Shown: positions 33,079 to 45,500, counted from the first letter of the stretch. The stretch: 64,000 nucleotides of DNA from Nicotiana tabacum (GCF_000715075.1 NC_134082.1:100480399-100544398); one strand, 5' to 3'. Numbers and translations: made by a program. Notes: generated by a model not told the origin, from the sequence alone.

Positions 33079-35137
33079 TCAAAATCGCTTGCTCAGATCG
33101 TGCAAACATTGTCGATATGGTATGAGCTTCAAATCCCTTGTTTCCCATTCACCCTGAATCTGATGCACCAGGAGGTCCGAGTCTCCCAAGACCAAGACGT
33201 CCCGGATATCCATGTCTGCAGCTAACCGTAAGCCCAGAATGCATGCCTCATACTCAGCCATGTTGTTGGTACAATAGAAACGTAGCTGAGCCGTAACAGG
33301 ATAATGATGTCCTGTTTCAGAAATAAGTACCGCTCCTATTCCAACTCCTTTCGCATTTGCGGCTCCATCAAAGAAGAGCTTCCAACCTGGTTCCTCAGAT
33401 AATTTCAACTCATCTATATGCATCACTTCTTCATCAGGAAAATATGTCCTCAATGGCTCGTACTCTTCATCGGCCGGGTTCTCGGCCAAATGATCGGCCA
33501 ATGCCTGAGCTTTCATCGCAATCCGAGTCACATAGACTATGTCAAACTTTGTGAGCAAAATCTGCCATTTTGCAAGTCTGCTTGTCGGCATAGGCTTTTG
33601 AAAGATATACTTCAATGGATCCAAGCGTGAAATGAGGTAAGTAGTGTAGGATGACAAATAATGTTTCAACTTCTGTGCCACCCAAGTTAAGGCGCAACAT
33701 GTCCTTTCCAGGTGAGTGTACTTAACCTTATAAGCTGTGAACTTCTTGCTAAGATAATAGATGTCTTGCTCCTTCCTGCCAGTGATGTCATGCTGCCCCA
33801 GTACACATCCAAATGAATTTTCCAAAACTGTCAAGTAAAGAATCAAAGGTCTTCCTGGTTCTGGCGGAACCAGCACAGGTGGGTTTGTCAAGTAACCTTT
33901 TATCTTGTCAAATTCTTCTTGACACTCATCAGTCCACTTGATCGCAACGTCCTTCCTCAATAGCTTGACAATAGGCTCACAAGTTGTCGTGAGCTGAGCA
34001 ATAAACCTGCTAATGTAGTTCAGCCTTCCTAACAGACTCATCACTTCAGTTTTGTTCCTCGGAGGGGGCAAATTTTGTATGGCTTTGATCTTTGATGGGT
34101 CCAACTCGATGTCTCGTCGACTAACTATGAATCCTAACAGCTTTCCGGATGGAACACCAAATGCACACTTGGCGGGGTTAAGCTTGAGGTTGTACCTGCG
34201 AAGCCTCTGGAAGAATTTTCTCAAATCCTCGACGTGGTCGGCCTGATGCTTTGATTTTATGATCATATCATCTACATATACTTCAATCTCATTGTGTATC
34301 ATATCATGAAACACAGTAGTCATTGCCCTCATATAAGTTGCCCCGACATTCTTTAAACCAAATGGCATTACCCGGTAGCAATAAGTTCCCCAGGGTGTGC
34401 TGAATACCATCTTTTCTGCATCTTCTTCATCCATTAGAATCTGATGATACCCGGCATAGCAATCCACAAAAGATCCGATCTCACGCTTGGCACAATTATC
34501 GATCAAAATGTGGATATTGGGTAGTGGGAAGTTATCCTTCGGACTTGCTTTGTTGAGATTGCGGTAATCGACGCATACTCTGATCTTGCCATCCTTCTTC
34601 GGCACAGGCACAACATTAGCCAACCAAACAGGATATCGGGTGACCCGGATAACCTTTGCATCCAACTGTTTGGTAACTTCTTCTTTAATCTTCACACACA
34701 TATCAGTTTTGAATTTCCTCAACTTTTGCTTGACGGGTGGGAACGCTGGATCTGTGGGCAATTTGTGGACCACTAAATCAGTGCTTAACCCTGGCATGTC
34801 GTCATATGACCACGCGAAAACATCTTTGTACTTAATGAGTGCTTTGATTAACTCCTCCCGGATTTTTGGCTCGAGGTGGACACTTATTTTAGTTTCTCGG
34901 ACGTTGTCTGTGTCCCCTAAATTGACGGCTTCCGTGTCATTCAAATTGGGTTTGGGTTTTTCTTCGAAGTGAATTAACTCCTTACCAATTTCTTCGAAGG
35001 CTTCATTCTCATTATCATATTCTGATTCATAATCACAATCTACTTCTTGAACTATCATTTCAGAATCAGATTGATTTTTAAGACTGGGCTGAGAATTCCT
35101 TATGCACACCATGTCATTAAGACCAGTATAAAGAGAA
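33079..35137 (-). pseudogene. Ogre-type reverse transcriptase with two RNase H domains
   Basis: This frame of about 685 residues starts at a splice acceptor (35138). Counting from the first Met codon at 35145, an acidic linker covers residues 20-130. The RT (about 175-345) has FVDCYAGYHQ, MPFGLKN and the catalytic YVDD (290-293). The first RNase H (about 430-500) reads LTVLENSFG where an Asp is usual. The second, archaeal-type RNase H (590-688 and on) has FFDGAANAKG, NNMAEYEACILG and LGDSDLLV, with D-E-D in place. The second RNase H is a Tat-lineage trait. It ends early at a TGA (33076). It is the longest open frame in the window. Confidence 0.93.
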
Positions 35138-35330
35138 CTGTACAAAAAGAAAAGAAGAAAACAAAATTAAAATAAAATAAGGAATGAAGAAGAAACTTTT
35201 TATTTTATTGAATTACGGGATAACAAGGTTTCACACTTTGATGAACACAACAAAATAAATCTGGACTACAATCCTGGAATAATCCACACAACAGAAAGGA
35301 AAATCAGAGCCAACTACTAAGACTCCCTCC
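35138..35330 (-). other. Putative intron between protease and RT
   Basis: The acceptor TTCTTTTTGTACAG ends at 35138. Before it is a T-rich stretch with a good branch-site context. The protease-side frame ends IRRES-stop at 35317; the donor must lie near there but I cannot place it exactly. Ogre elements are known to splice an intron here to join gag-pro with pol. Confidence 0.55.
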
Positions 35331-37122
35331 GAATGGGAAAAGGAGTAGCCATCCAATTGTTGATTCTTGTCTTTGGCCCCACAAACTGTACATCCGCCTT
35401 GCTGGACCCCTCCCCAGCTTCTACCATGTTGACTTCGGTGAATAATCTTTCAAAGCCTTTATTTAAGTCTCCATCTGCACCAATCCAAGGCCCTGTAACT
35501 TTGGATAGCAATTGCTTTTTGATGCTTGGCCTGACAAAAGATCTGGACAGGCGCGGGATTGGCGCGGGAAGGACCTAGACTCTTTTCTTCAATTTGCGGG
35601 CCTGTCTCACATCCTCCACTGTAGGCTTGAACCCCAAACCAAAGGTATCCAGATTTTTGGGCAAAGAGACCGGTTGGACGATACCCTGAAGATCATCCCC
35701 TAAACCTTTACCTGGCACAAACCTGTTTTTCAATATCTCCGAGGCTACCATGACAGTTGCAACTGCTATTTTGGGAAGTGGGATGATTTCACCCTCGGGA
35801 ACTTTGTCCACTAAAACCGTATTGAAAACCTGGTAAACCCACGGCCCCTTGTCATCGTCAGTCTCTATGAAGGGTACGATGGCATCACTCACGGCGCTTG
35901 TATTGTCTTCCCCATGTACTACAATCTCTTGCCTATCCCACTCGAACTTGATCATCTGATGTAATGTAGAAGGCACTACTTTGGCGGCGTGGATCCAGGG
36001 TCGCCCCAACAGAAGATTATATGACACTGCCATGTCCAGCACTTGAAACTCCATGGTGAACTCGACCGGACCAATTGTTAATTCAAGTACGATGTCACCC
36101 ACTGTGTCTGTACCACCACCATCAAACCCTCGAACATAGATGCTGTTCTTGTGAATTCTGTCACCATCGACCTTCAGTTTGTTCAAAGTGGTCAACGGAT
36201 AGATATTGGCACTGGAGCCATTATCAATCAGTACTCGAGTGACTACCGAGTCTTCACACTTCACAGTCAAATAGAGGGCCCTATTATGTTCTGTACCTTC
36301 CACGGGCAACTCATCGTCTGAAAAAGTGACCCTGTTGACCTCAAAAATCCTATTTGCTATTTTCTCCAGATGGTTCACAAAGATCTTATCCGGAATGTGG
36401 TCTTCGTTCAGAATTTTCATCAATACCTGGCGATGCTCATCTGAATGGATCAACAAGGATAACAATGAGATCTGTGCTGGGGTCTTCCTCAACTGCTCCA
36501 CAATGGAGTAATCTTGCGCCTTCATTTTCTTTAAAAATTCTTCCGCCTCTTCCTCGGTAACTGGATTCTTTGTTGCTACTGGATTGGCCCTTCTTAACTC
36601 TACGGGAGCAAAACACCTCCATGAACGAGTTAGACCTTGGGCTTCACACACTTCTCCTTTGACTTCTTTCCCTTTGTAAATCACCGTCGCTCGTTCATAA
36701 TTCCAAGAAACAGCCTTGCTGTTGATAACGGGAAGCTGAGTTACCGGTTTTATAATGACAGGCTCTATGTGAGCACCCTTCTTAACCACAACAGGTTTAC
36801 TTGCAACCCCTGGCACTACCACTTTAGTTTTCTCTGGTTTCACTGCAACAATGTTTGACGACCCTCTCTCGGCTACCACAGTTGGCTTATCATCTACCCC
36901 TCTCAACTGGACCACGGACTTCCCACTGGTTACTTTTTCCTTTGAGCTGGTTTCGCTGGAACGGATCATCATTACCGTTTGTGAGGGCTTCCTGGGCTCC
37001 CCCTCTTTGTGTATCAACTCAATCATGTGTGTCTCATGGTGAGCTGACAGTGGATTCTGATTAATATTTGGTGCTTCTGGTGCTTGAACCTCGATCCGAT
37101 GAGTATCGATAAGCTCTTGCAC
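35317..37122 (-). pseudogene. Ogre-type protease and flanking gag-pro part
   Basis: A 515-residue frame (37122-35575) ends at TAG. The same frame continues to 35317 (VNMVEAGEGSSKADVQF, then NNWMATPFPI). A retropepsin-like domain lies in the middle: VLIDNGSSANIYPL holds the active-site Asp, followed by YNLLLGRPWIHAAK (the flap/ILG-type motif). The N-terminal third is low complexity (Val/Lys/Pro). The protease would cut the gag-pol protein in the particle. The TAG at 35575-35577 is the only visible lesion here. It could be a decayed codon or a readthrough stop. Confidence 0.85.
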
Positions 37123-38828
37123 AACTGTTTTTAGCTTCCAACATTTCTATGTATCATGCCCTGGGGCCCCTAAATAGTACTCATAACTCACCGAATGGTC
37201 AAGATTTCTAGGAGGAGTATTTGGCATTTTGGGCTCAACTGGACTCAACATGCCCAACTGCCTCAATCTGTGGAAAAGACTGGTATATGATTCCCCCAGT
37301 GGAGTGAAAGTCTTTTGCTTCTGTGACCTCTCATTCTTGAGGGTTGTGTTTGGTCAAAAACCTGTCCCGGGGAGGATTTCTGTAGGCCCTTGGGGGTGGA
37401 TATGTGTTTTGTGGAGCTGGGTAGGGATTTTGTGGAGAGGGTGCACGCCATGGCGCGTGTGCCGGGGTTTGGGTATAGGTTTGTGCATGATGGACGAAAA
37501 AATGGGGATCTGGTGGTGGGTAGTAATGTTGTGGAGGGCTATATGGAGTAGGGGAGTAATTTTGGTGGTAGGGTCGTGGTTGGGTATAGTAGGGTGACGG
37601 GCCTCTAGATCCGAACCAGGCTCCGGACTCAATAGTCGTGACATTTTCTTTCTTCTTCTTCCTAAGTTCACTCTCAGTGCCGCTTTGGATGGCCTGAGTG
37701 GTTGCCTTGATCGCTGAATAGCTCATGATTTTGTTGGACTTAAGCCCCTCCTCGACCATGCCTCCCATTTTTACAACCACATTAAAAGATTTGCCAATTG
37801 CGGACACCAAATGACCAAAGTAAGTTGGCTCCAGAACTTGCAAAAAGTAATCAACCATCTCGCTCTCTTTCATTGGGTGATCCACCCTTGCTGCTTGCTC
37901 CCTCCACCGGAACCCATATATTCTAAAACTTTCACTGTGCTTCTTTTCCAGTTTAGTTAGGGACAGTCGGTCCGGAATGATCTCAAGATTATATTGAAAG
38001 TGACAAGCGAATGATTGGGCCAAATCGTCCCATGTGTACCACCTGTTATGATCTTGCCTGGTGTATTATTCTAGCGCTAATCCACTCAAACTTTGGCTGA
38101 AATACGCCATCAGTAATTCATCTCTTCCGCCCGCTCCCCTCATCTTGCTACAAAAACCTCTCATATGAGCCACCGGATCACAGTGTCCGTTGTACAAGTC
38201 AAACTTGGGCATTTTGAACCCTGTTGGTAGTTGTACATTCGGGAATAAACACAGATATTTGTAAGCCACGCTTACCTGACCTCCCAGCCCTCTCATATCC
38301 CTGAAGGATTGCTCTATGCATTTCATTTTTCTGAACATCTCTTCCTGTTCAAGATTTCTGGCCGGTTTTTCTGCTTTCTCCGGTAGGTCAGAATGTGGAT
38401 CATGCGGGTAGGCTCCAGGCGCTTTGAAGGTAAGCTCCGGGGGATAACACTGGTTGTCCTGTGCTTGGAACAAAGGTTCACTTAAGGATTTATGGAGTAC
38501 AGTTGGTGGAGATGCCACAAAGACATGGGTGATTGGCGGAGGAGGGTATGGAACCGATTTTGGTGGTGGAACTTGTGGCGTATGAGAAGTAGTGCCATGG
38601 TAGTGCTGATAAATGGGAAAACCTGGATCGGTGGCGGGAGGATCCTAAGACTGAGCTAATGGTGGGGGTAAGAGCCGGGTTGGCTGGGTAAGTTGGCGGT
38701 GACTGCCCTTTGGACCAGGCCTGGTACATTTCGGCCATCTGTTGCTTAAGCTTGAGCATTTCCTCTTTCATTTTATAAACGTCCAACTCCTCTACCTCAA
38801 CACTAGTGTCGACGTCTGGGATAGACAT
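37123..38828 (-). pseudogene. Ogre-type gag, frameshifted
   Basis: It starts MSIPDVDTSVEVEELDVYKM with a coiled-coil (KMKEEMLKLKQQMAEMYQ). A frameshift near 38650 leads to 38518-38066 with FKMPKFDLYNGHCDPVAHMR and FSQSLSGLALE, a gag core motif. A TAA follows, then 38023-37331 with LEKKHSESFRIYGFRWREQA and a Pro/Tyr-rich tail. Between 37330 and 37123 a zinc-knuckle remnant (GAPGHDT, KCWKLK) is interrupted by a stop. Gag is the capsid protein of the element's particle. Confidence 0.85.
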
Positions 38829-39599
38829 GATTTCCGGTATTGGTCCCTTCGATCTGGTTTTGTAATGGTAATGTGTCAGTATCCTCTAAATAAACTAACT
38901 GCTTGAATTCTCTGGAAATTAGCAAACTTGTTAGTTTTTAGAGTTCAACATATATGCAATTACACGTTGGGATGCAATGCACCTAGGCAATTAACCATTT
39001 CTATCATGCATTTGCTTCGGTTGCGTGCGTAATTCCGACCTCTCATAATTGTGCCCCCTTTTTTAAGCTTCCTTTATTCTATCCTTCTTTATTTATTTTT
39101 CATTTTCCCTTCTTTTTCTTTTTTAGTGGTGGTCGAATCTTATAGAGATTGCCTACATATCATGTCCCCGCATGAATCAAACCGGGCGTAGTTCTGCCCT
39201 ATAAGTGTGAAAAGTAAAGAGATAATTTTTGGAATTTTTTGATTTTTCATAAATATCCTATTACAAACCAGACGCTTTTTGGAAAGGAAAATAACATACT
39301 CGAAACCAAACCAATTACGAACTCGATAACTACTGACAGACTCTGACGCGAAAGAAAGAAAGACACTAACAGACAACAGACTCTAGGAAAAGGAAAAATG
39401 CAGATTCAAACTATGAACACATTAAAGTTTCAAATTTGGGTGCCCGCGGGGCGTCATTCGGCATCGCCGCGGGTTTAGGTGTAAGGTTCCTTTCCAGCTA
39501 TTCCAATTCATACATGATCTGCTTCACAAATATCATCACCGCCGAGAAGAAGGTAGTGCGGGTCATGTTTTCACACTCCCGACATTTCCTGGTAATAGC
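38829..39599 (-). other. Spacer between ORF1 and gag
   Basis: No reading frame of interest. It contains the third conserved stem-loop (39150-39194) and a T-rich stretch on the plus strand (39050-39125). Confidence 0.6.
39150..39194 (-). other. Conserved stem-loop, copy 3 (ORF1-gag spacer)
   Basis: The outer stem is CTAC (39153-39156) with GTAG (39188-39191). The inner hairpin TCATG-TCCCCG-CATGA is perfect, and GAATCAAACC lies after it. Confidence 0.65.
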
Positions 39600-41463
39600 A
39601 TGAGCAATAGTCAGGATCTTGTTCTTGGTTCAATCTTTCTCTAGGAGTAGGCATTTTGTCTGATCCCCTCTAGCCTTCAAAACCCGAGAATCATGCAGAT
39701 ATTGTTTCTGTAACTGCTGTATTTCATCTTCCATCGAAGCCATCAGATTATAGCAGTGTTTACTCTCGGTTTCAAAAGCCTTGGCTTGTTTAGCCGCCTT
39801 GCTCTCTAGAGTGGTCACATTCCTTCTTAGACTGACAATGGTCTTTTCATAATCTTTCCTTGCCTGCTCTAGGTACTATGCGCGCTTTTTTGTTCTCTTT
39901 GCCCTTGTGCCTGGAGTTATGCTAAGGTATCTTCAGATTTCTTCAAATCATCACGGCACTCACTGATTTCTTTTTTCAACCCTTTTATTAGTCGCTCATC
40001 CGATCGACTCCTTTGTTGGTTGTCAGCATCTATCCTCGTTTGTCGGATTTGGGCTTTCAGCACCTCATTTTCTTGGGCCAATTTGTTCTTTTCTCCCTGA
40101 TCGGCGTCAACTTGCAGACTATTTTCAAATCCCAGGTTTTTAATCTATTACTTTAGCTGGCCTATTTCTGCCCTGTAACTCTCTTCTTTAGCCAACCAAT
40201 CCCACTGTTCTTGCGACGCCTTGACGAACTCCTAGAGATGGGGTTTTTTAGCCGGCCTTTCGTGCTCAAGTTCTCTCCTGTACCAAGCAAGGTATCCTGG
40301 TGCCACTTAGCTTTTGGCCCGATCCCGCACACAAGTATCTGCTTTTAAATATTGGCATTCACTCCAGATCTGACGAACTCTTGCTTTAGGGAACTGTCCG
40401 TCAGGGCTAATCTCAATTACTTGAGCACTAAGATCTTCCTCTTGTGGCACTGTTTGGCATCTTCTGAGTTATCTCAAAACTTGATATGGTGCGTAAGGCT
40501 GAATGCTCTTAAGCCCCATCAATAGAAAGTGGGTTCTAGATGCCGACATATAGATGACCTCGTCAACGGGCAACCATCCTAGTGTCCACTGTATTTGGCT
40601 GGCGGTGAGGGTCCGAAAGAATGATGTCCACGCCGTAACTCCCTCGGGTAGCCTGACCCCCTTGATTCTTGTGTAGAACTCTTCTATGCAAGTTTTCTTC
40701 GAGGAACCATGACTCAAGAGCTGGGAACAGTGGCAGAGATGCTCGGTCATCCATATTTGTAGCAACAAGTTACACCCCTCGAAAAAGCTCCCTCTGGCTC
40801 TGCAGGCTGTGAGAGCTCGGAAGATATCAGATACTATCATAGGCTGCTTTCGGCTTGAATGAGCAAGATACTGACGACCCCGGCTATTTTCAGATCAATG
40901 TTTTCGTCCTTCCTTGGAAATACCAAAAGGCCCAAAAAGGTTATCATAAAAGCCACTCGTCTATGCTCATCCCATTTCTGACGGTTACTTTTGCTGCATA
41001 ACTTGTTACTCGGGTTGTTGAATCCTCCGACATGACCGTATCTGTCGTATATGAAGCGCGGATCACAAAAACCTGCGGGCCAAATCTGGGTTATGGACCG
41101 TCCTGGGTATCTTTAACGTATCTAAAAACCGATGCACAGTGACAGATCTTGGAGCAACCAGGTATTTTTGCCTCAACAGAACTTTAGCATTTCCGATGTA
41201 CCCTGCTATTTCCTCCAAAGTCGGGGTGAGTTCAAAATCGGAGAAATGGAAGACATTGTTGTCGGGTCCCAGCAGGTGACCAAAGCTCTTATGATATCCA
41301 CCCGAGGCTGGATTTCCAATAAACCCGTAAGACCTTTTAGATATTTCTTGACCTCATCTTGCCCTTCACCACCTAAATCATCCCACCATAGCCGCAACTT
41401 GAAAGAGATTTTAGTCATTATTGAAAAATGTTCATTTTGCATCGTGCTCATCCTGCACATTTA
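39600..41463 (-). pseudogene. Ogre-type ORF1 (upstream of gag), broken
   Basis: Separate open pieces on the minus strand lie in the position and with the character of Ogre ORF1. 41460-41206 has LRLWWDDLGGEGQDEV and RALVTCWDPTT. 40840-40469 has SDIFRALTACRA, EEFYTRIKGVRLPEG and WLPVDEVIYMSA. 39818-39630 is a coiled coil (ESKHCYNLMASMEDEIQQLQ). Stops at about 41205 and 40468 and several frameshifts break it. The function of ORF1 in Ogre is unknown. Its first part resembles a plant mobile-domain-like fold, from memory of related proteins. Confidence 0.75.
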
Positions 41464-42570
41464 TTAAGGTGATTAAGAAATAAAATTTATTTGACTCAGC
41501 AAATTGACTATTTTTAATTTTTCATAGATTAAAAGGAAAATCCGGTTCCGCACGCGGCTTTTCAGCACTTCGGGGACGAAGATTTTAAAGCTGGGTGAAT
41601 TAACCGTTCAAAAATCTAAAAACGACTATGAGTGGCCGTTTTATGCAAAGTCAGCCTTCCGGCGTCTTTTTTGGGAACATTCGGCTATTTTGGCAAAACG
41701 GCGTCACCCGACTTATTTATGACGAAAACTAAAATTTTGACATTTTTTGGCTATTTTTGTAAAGGGGAGGTTGGACCCGATGAGGGTTGCCTACGTATCT
41801 CGCACCCTGTGAGAATCAAACCGGCGTAGTTTGGGTAGATAAAACAAACTTCTTTTGAAAACAAGACTCTTTTCAATGGCAAATAAAACCATTTTTCATA
41901 AACAAAACCCTTTTTTTTCATTTTCTCAAAAATTCGACAGAGTTTCGACGCTATTTGGACATTGATTTTTTTTCAGGCGATTAACCATCTCTATCTTTAT
42001 TTCCTCAAAGTATTCAAAAAGCCGGTCAGCATGCAAGTCCGAAGCAAACAAATGCACAGGTAGCAAGTTGGATGCATCAGGATGGTCTTTTGTCGTTTTG
42101 GTACACCTGTCCTAGACAGACCCAACCCCTGTGTTGAGCCTCCAAAGTCAAATGCACATGATGCAAACAAACGTTCCTACTAGGGATCCGGCATGAAGCT
42201 GAGTTATTCTAGGTTCGTAACCTGGGTATTTGTTCTAGACTGTGTACCCGAGCGGACAACTCGAGTCGAGGAGGGGGCTACGTACCGGGGACCCACGGGA
42301 TCGTCCAGCTTTGTAACTTGTCCGGCCTCTTTCTTATTCCAAGGTATGACACTAACAGAATAGGGAGTCTCGACCAGCAAGCCCATCCCCGGAGGTAAGA
42401 AGAGAAGGGTTTCGGCACAGTTTATATATAGTTCAGATAATATCAAAGCGGTAAAAACAGCATTTAGCACATTAGGCCCAAACATGTAAAAATCAGATAA
42501 TAAACAAAGTCAATTATAACAATTATTCCAAGCTCAAATTCTAAACCCGAACCAGAGGTTCTGGGTTACT
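41464..42570 (-). other. 5' leader of the Ogre-type element
   Basis: This is about 1.1 kb between the primer-binding site and ORF1 without a coding frame. It contains the fourth conserved stem-loop (41788-41832). A leader of this kind normally holds packaging and dimerisation signals; none is identifiable by eye. Confidence 0.6.
41788..41832 (-). other. Conserved stem-loop, copy 4 (5' leader)
   Basis: The outer stem is CTACG (41791-41795) with CGTAG (41825-41829). The inner hairpin TCTCGCA-CCC-TGTGAGA has seven pairs with one G-T, and GAATCAAACC lies after it. Confidence 0.65.
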
Positions 42571-42588
42571 TCCCCAGCGGAGTCACCA
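42571..42588 (-). promoter_or_regulatory. Primer-binding site, Arg tRNA type
   Basis: On the minus strand TGGTGACTCCGCTGGGGA lies 4 nt downstream of the 5' LTR. Ogre elements are known to use an Arg tRNA with a TGGCGACTCTGCTGGGG-like complement. Exact tRNA identity needs a tRNA alignment. Confidence 0.8.
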
Positions 42589-42592
42589 GAGC

Positions 42593-45500
42593 TGTCACAC
42601 CTCCTTTTTCACCTGCACCCGCAGGGGTGTAGAGGGAGTTTTTTCCAATTAAAGGACAATCGAAATGAGATTTATTTATTTTAGAGTCGCCACTTGGGGG
42701 ATTTATGGTGTCCCAAGTCACCGGTTGAATCCCGAATCGAGGAAAGGATTGACTCTGTATTACAGTCCGCGAACCAGAAATCCGGGTAAGGAATTCTGTT
42801 AACCCGGGAGAAGGTGTTAGGCATTCCTGAGTTCTGTGGTTCTTGCACGGTCGCTCAACTGTCATATTCGACTGAATTATCTGGTTTTATACAATTATGA
42901 ACCTATGTGCAAATTTTAACTTTTAACCGCTTTTATTATTATCATTATTATTTTAACAGAGAATTGCAACGTTGTGAAAAAACACGTATCTCGAACCACG
43001 TCACATCAATGTACCCGTGGTTATCGACACATTTCGACTCCGTTGAGATTTGGATTTGGGTCACATAAATGTGCACCCGAGTTTAAGAAAATAAATTATT
43101 AAAGGCGCGCCTAAAGCGACTAGTGTATCATCATTCCGGGGAAGGCCGTGAACTTTTGCTAAATGGCCCATTCCGAAGTCTGAGGAGTTTTACAAATACT
43201 TATAGAGGGCCCCGTAGCTTATGTGTTCTATTTATCGAGGCTCGTCTCATTTATTATTTAAAAGGCAAACCTAAAAGCGACTATCTATTTAATATCATTG
43301 TCTCTAATAATAATAAAAGAAAACTTAGTTAATTTATGAACTACTATATTAAAATAAACCTGCGTGTTTAAAAATGCCCAATTTTGGGGCCTTTGATCAA
43401 AGCATCGGGCTAGCAGGCATGTTATAGGCCTAAGGGGGAACGGGCTTGTTACCAAATTCGAATGATCCATACAATTGGGCCATGATATGACCCAGATGGC
43501 TCATATTAACTTAAACGATCCTGAATGAAGTTTCTAAGCCATTAGTTTAATACCAATTCACTAATTCATTACCTATTGTAATTAAAACGAGTTAATAATG
43601 CACTGAAAGCAGGTAAACAACTCACAAAATGATTTATATTTCCCAAAACATGCAATTGACACCCCCACTCTGTTTTTAACTAACGGACCGGCCAACGTCT
43701 TATGCCACTGCCATCCTAACATCTAGTTCGACACTCACATGACTACTATTACCAATTTGAACAATGGCCCTTAATGCAAACACAATATCACAAGTTCAAA
43801 AATAGAATGCTAATTCCAGTTATTTCTAGCTTTACCTGTTTAAACTGAACACACACACTAAACTAACTATAACTAATGCCTACAATCGACACTTTAACCG
43901 AATTCCAATACTATTTGCATTCTACACTTTCCTTTTCCTTTCAATTGATGTGGTACTTTCCAGAATTAGCCATTGGTATAAAAATTGACATTCAGACTTA
44001 GTCGACAGAATCTAATGATCCAGTAATCCAACAGTCCCAGTCCCAATTAATTTAACAGTCCAACAAACTCATTTTTAACTACAGGGATCAGTTACCATAT
44101 ACTAACATGTTTTAGTATGAACTATATTAAAAAAATCTCATACAACTCCATTTCAGTCCACTTACTACATACCAATAGGGATCTATATACTAACATCAGT
44201 GACTGAATAATTTAAATACATCAGTCATATAGAAACCAAAACAAAATTTCAACTCTTCACGTATATTCGAACTCCATGTTTTCATCTTACAAATGCAGAG
44301 TTACAGTTGTGTACCTGAAAATCAGTTACAATGGAAGAAGAAGAAGAAGAAGAAAACAGGTAGGTCAATAGCAGTAGATAGCACAGCCCAACAACAACAG
44401 TAATAATCAATGCCCAGTAATATAGAACAAAGAGCAGGCCCAAGTGATGAGCCAAAAATCCAGAAGTGTTTAAAACCAAACAAGAATTACCATACTGACT
44501 CAAAACCAGCCTGAACAAACCCAAAATCACTAGAAAACCAACCAGGGAACCTCTGAGACTCTCACAATCAGAAATCAAGCTAGAAACACGCAACTCATCA
44601 ACTGGAATTCTAATTTGACTCCAGGAAACTAATGCAACAGTAGGTTTTCTCAATCCTTTCCAAAGTCAGGCAGTGTGTGCCTATCTTTGGACTTTTCCTA
44701 TTTTTGTTTTGACCCTCAACCCTTACTACCCCTTTTCCCCCCCAAAAAAGGTCCCCTCTAATGTCTCTACTAATCTCTATTTATCTGCCCCCCTCACAGA
44801 CCCTTCCCCCTCTCAATAACACTTAAACCAATACCCCCACCATCTTTTTTGCCCATGATATTCTTACAGCCCATTATCAAGTGTCTTGTGCCCAAAGGTA
44901 TGGGCAACTCATAATATTCAATTAATCCCCTATGCCTTTATTCTTTGTTCCCTACTAATACTAAACAATTCATTAGTTTAATGGTACTTTAATATTTTAC
45001 TGATAGCCCACTTAAACTAGCCAATTTCTGAACCCTTCAATTCCCAAATTACCCCTGAAACTACTGTGATTTACTATCCTAGTCCCATTCCTTGTACCTT
45101 ATCAGCTATAACCAATTTCCTTAATCAAAATCAACAAGCAACTTAAACTACATAGATTAGATCAACAACAAACTGATATTAAATTGCTAAGATACACATG
45201 TACATGGGAATAACTGACTGCCATCACCATTCTGAACCAAAACTAACAAAATGAATGAAATATTGTAATATAACAAATTCATATGCAACTAAGCTGATTG
45301 GCAATGGAGAGGAAAGAATCAATCATAACATAGTAAGACAATTCGAACCAACAGTAATATCAAACGATCACAGCTTTACACAATCACTCACTGAACTTGC
45401 CTAAACCGAGGTATTCAACAATGTAAAAAGGAAACTAATCTAGAGGGAAAACAAACAGACAGGGGTTCGAGCGAGTTCAACCAAATCCAATTAACTAGAA

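Noticed and set aside
44282..44653. Hydrophobic ORF with a counterpart at 25638-25922
   Set aside because: Both lie in the two Ogre-type LTRs; the frame is not kept over the same length.
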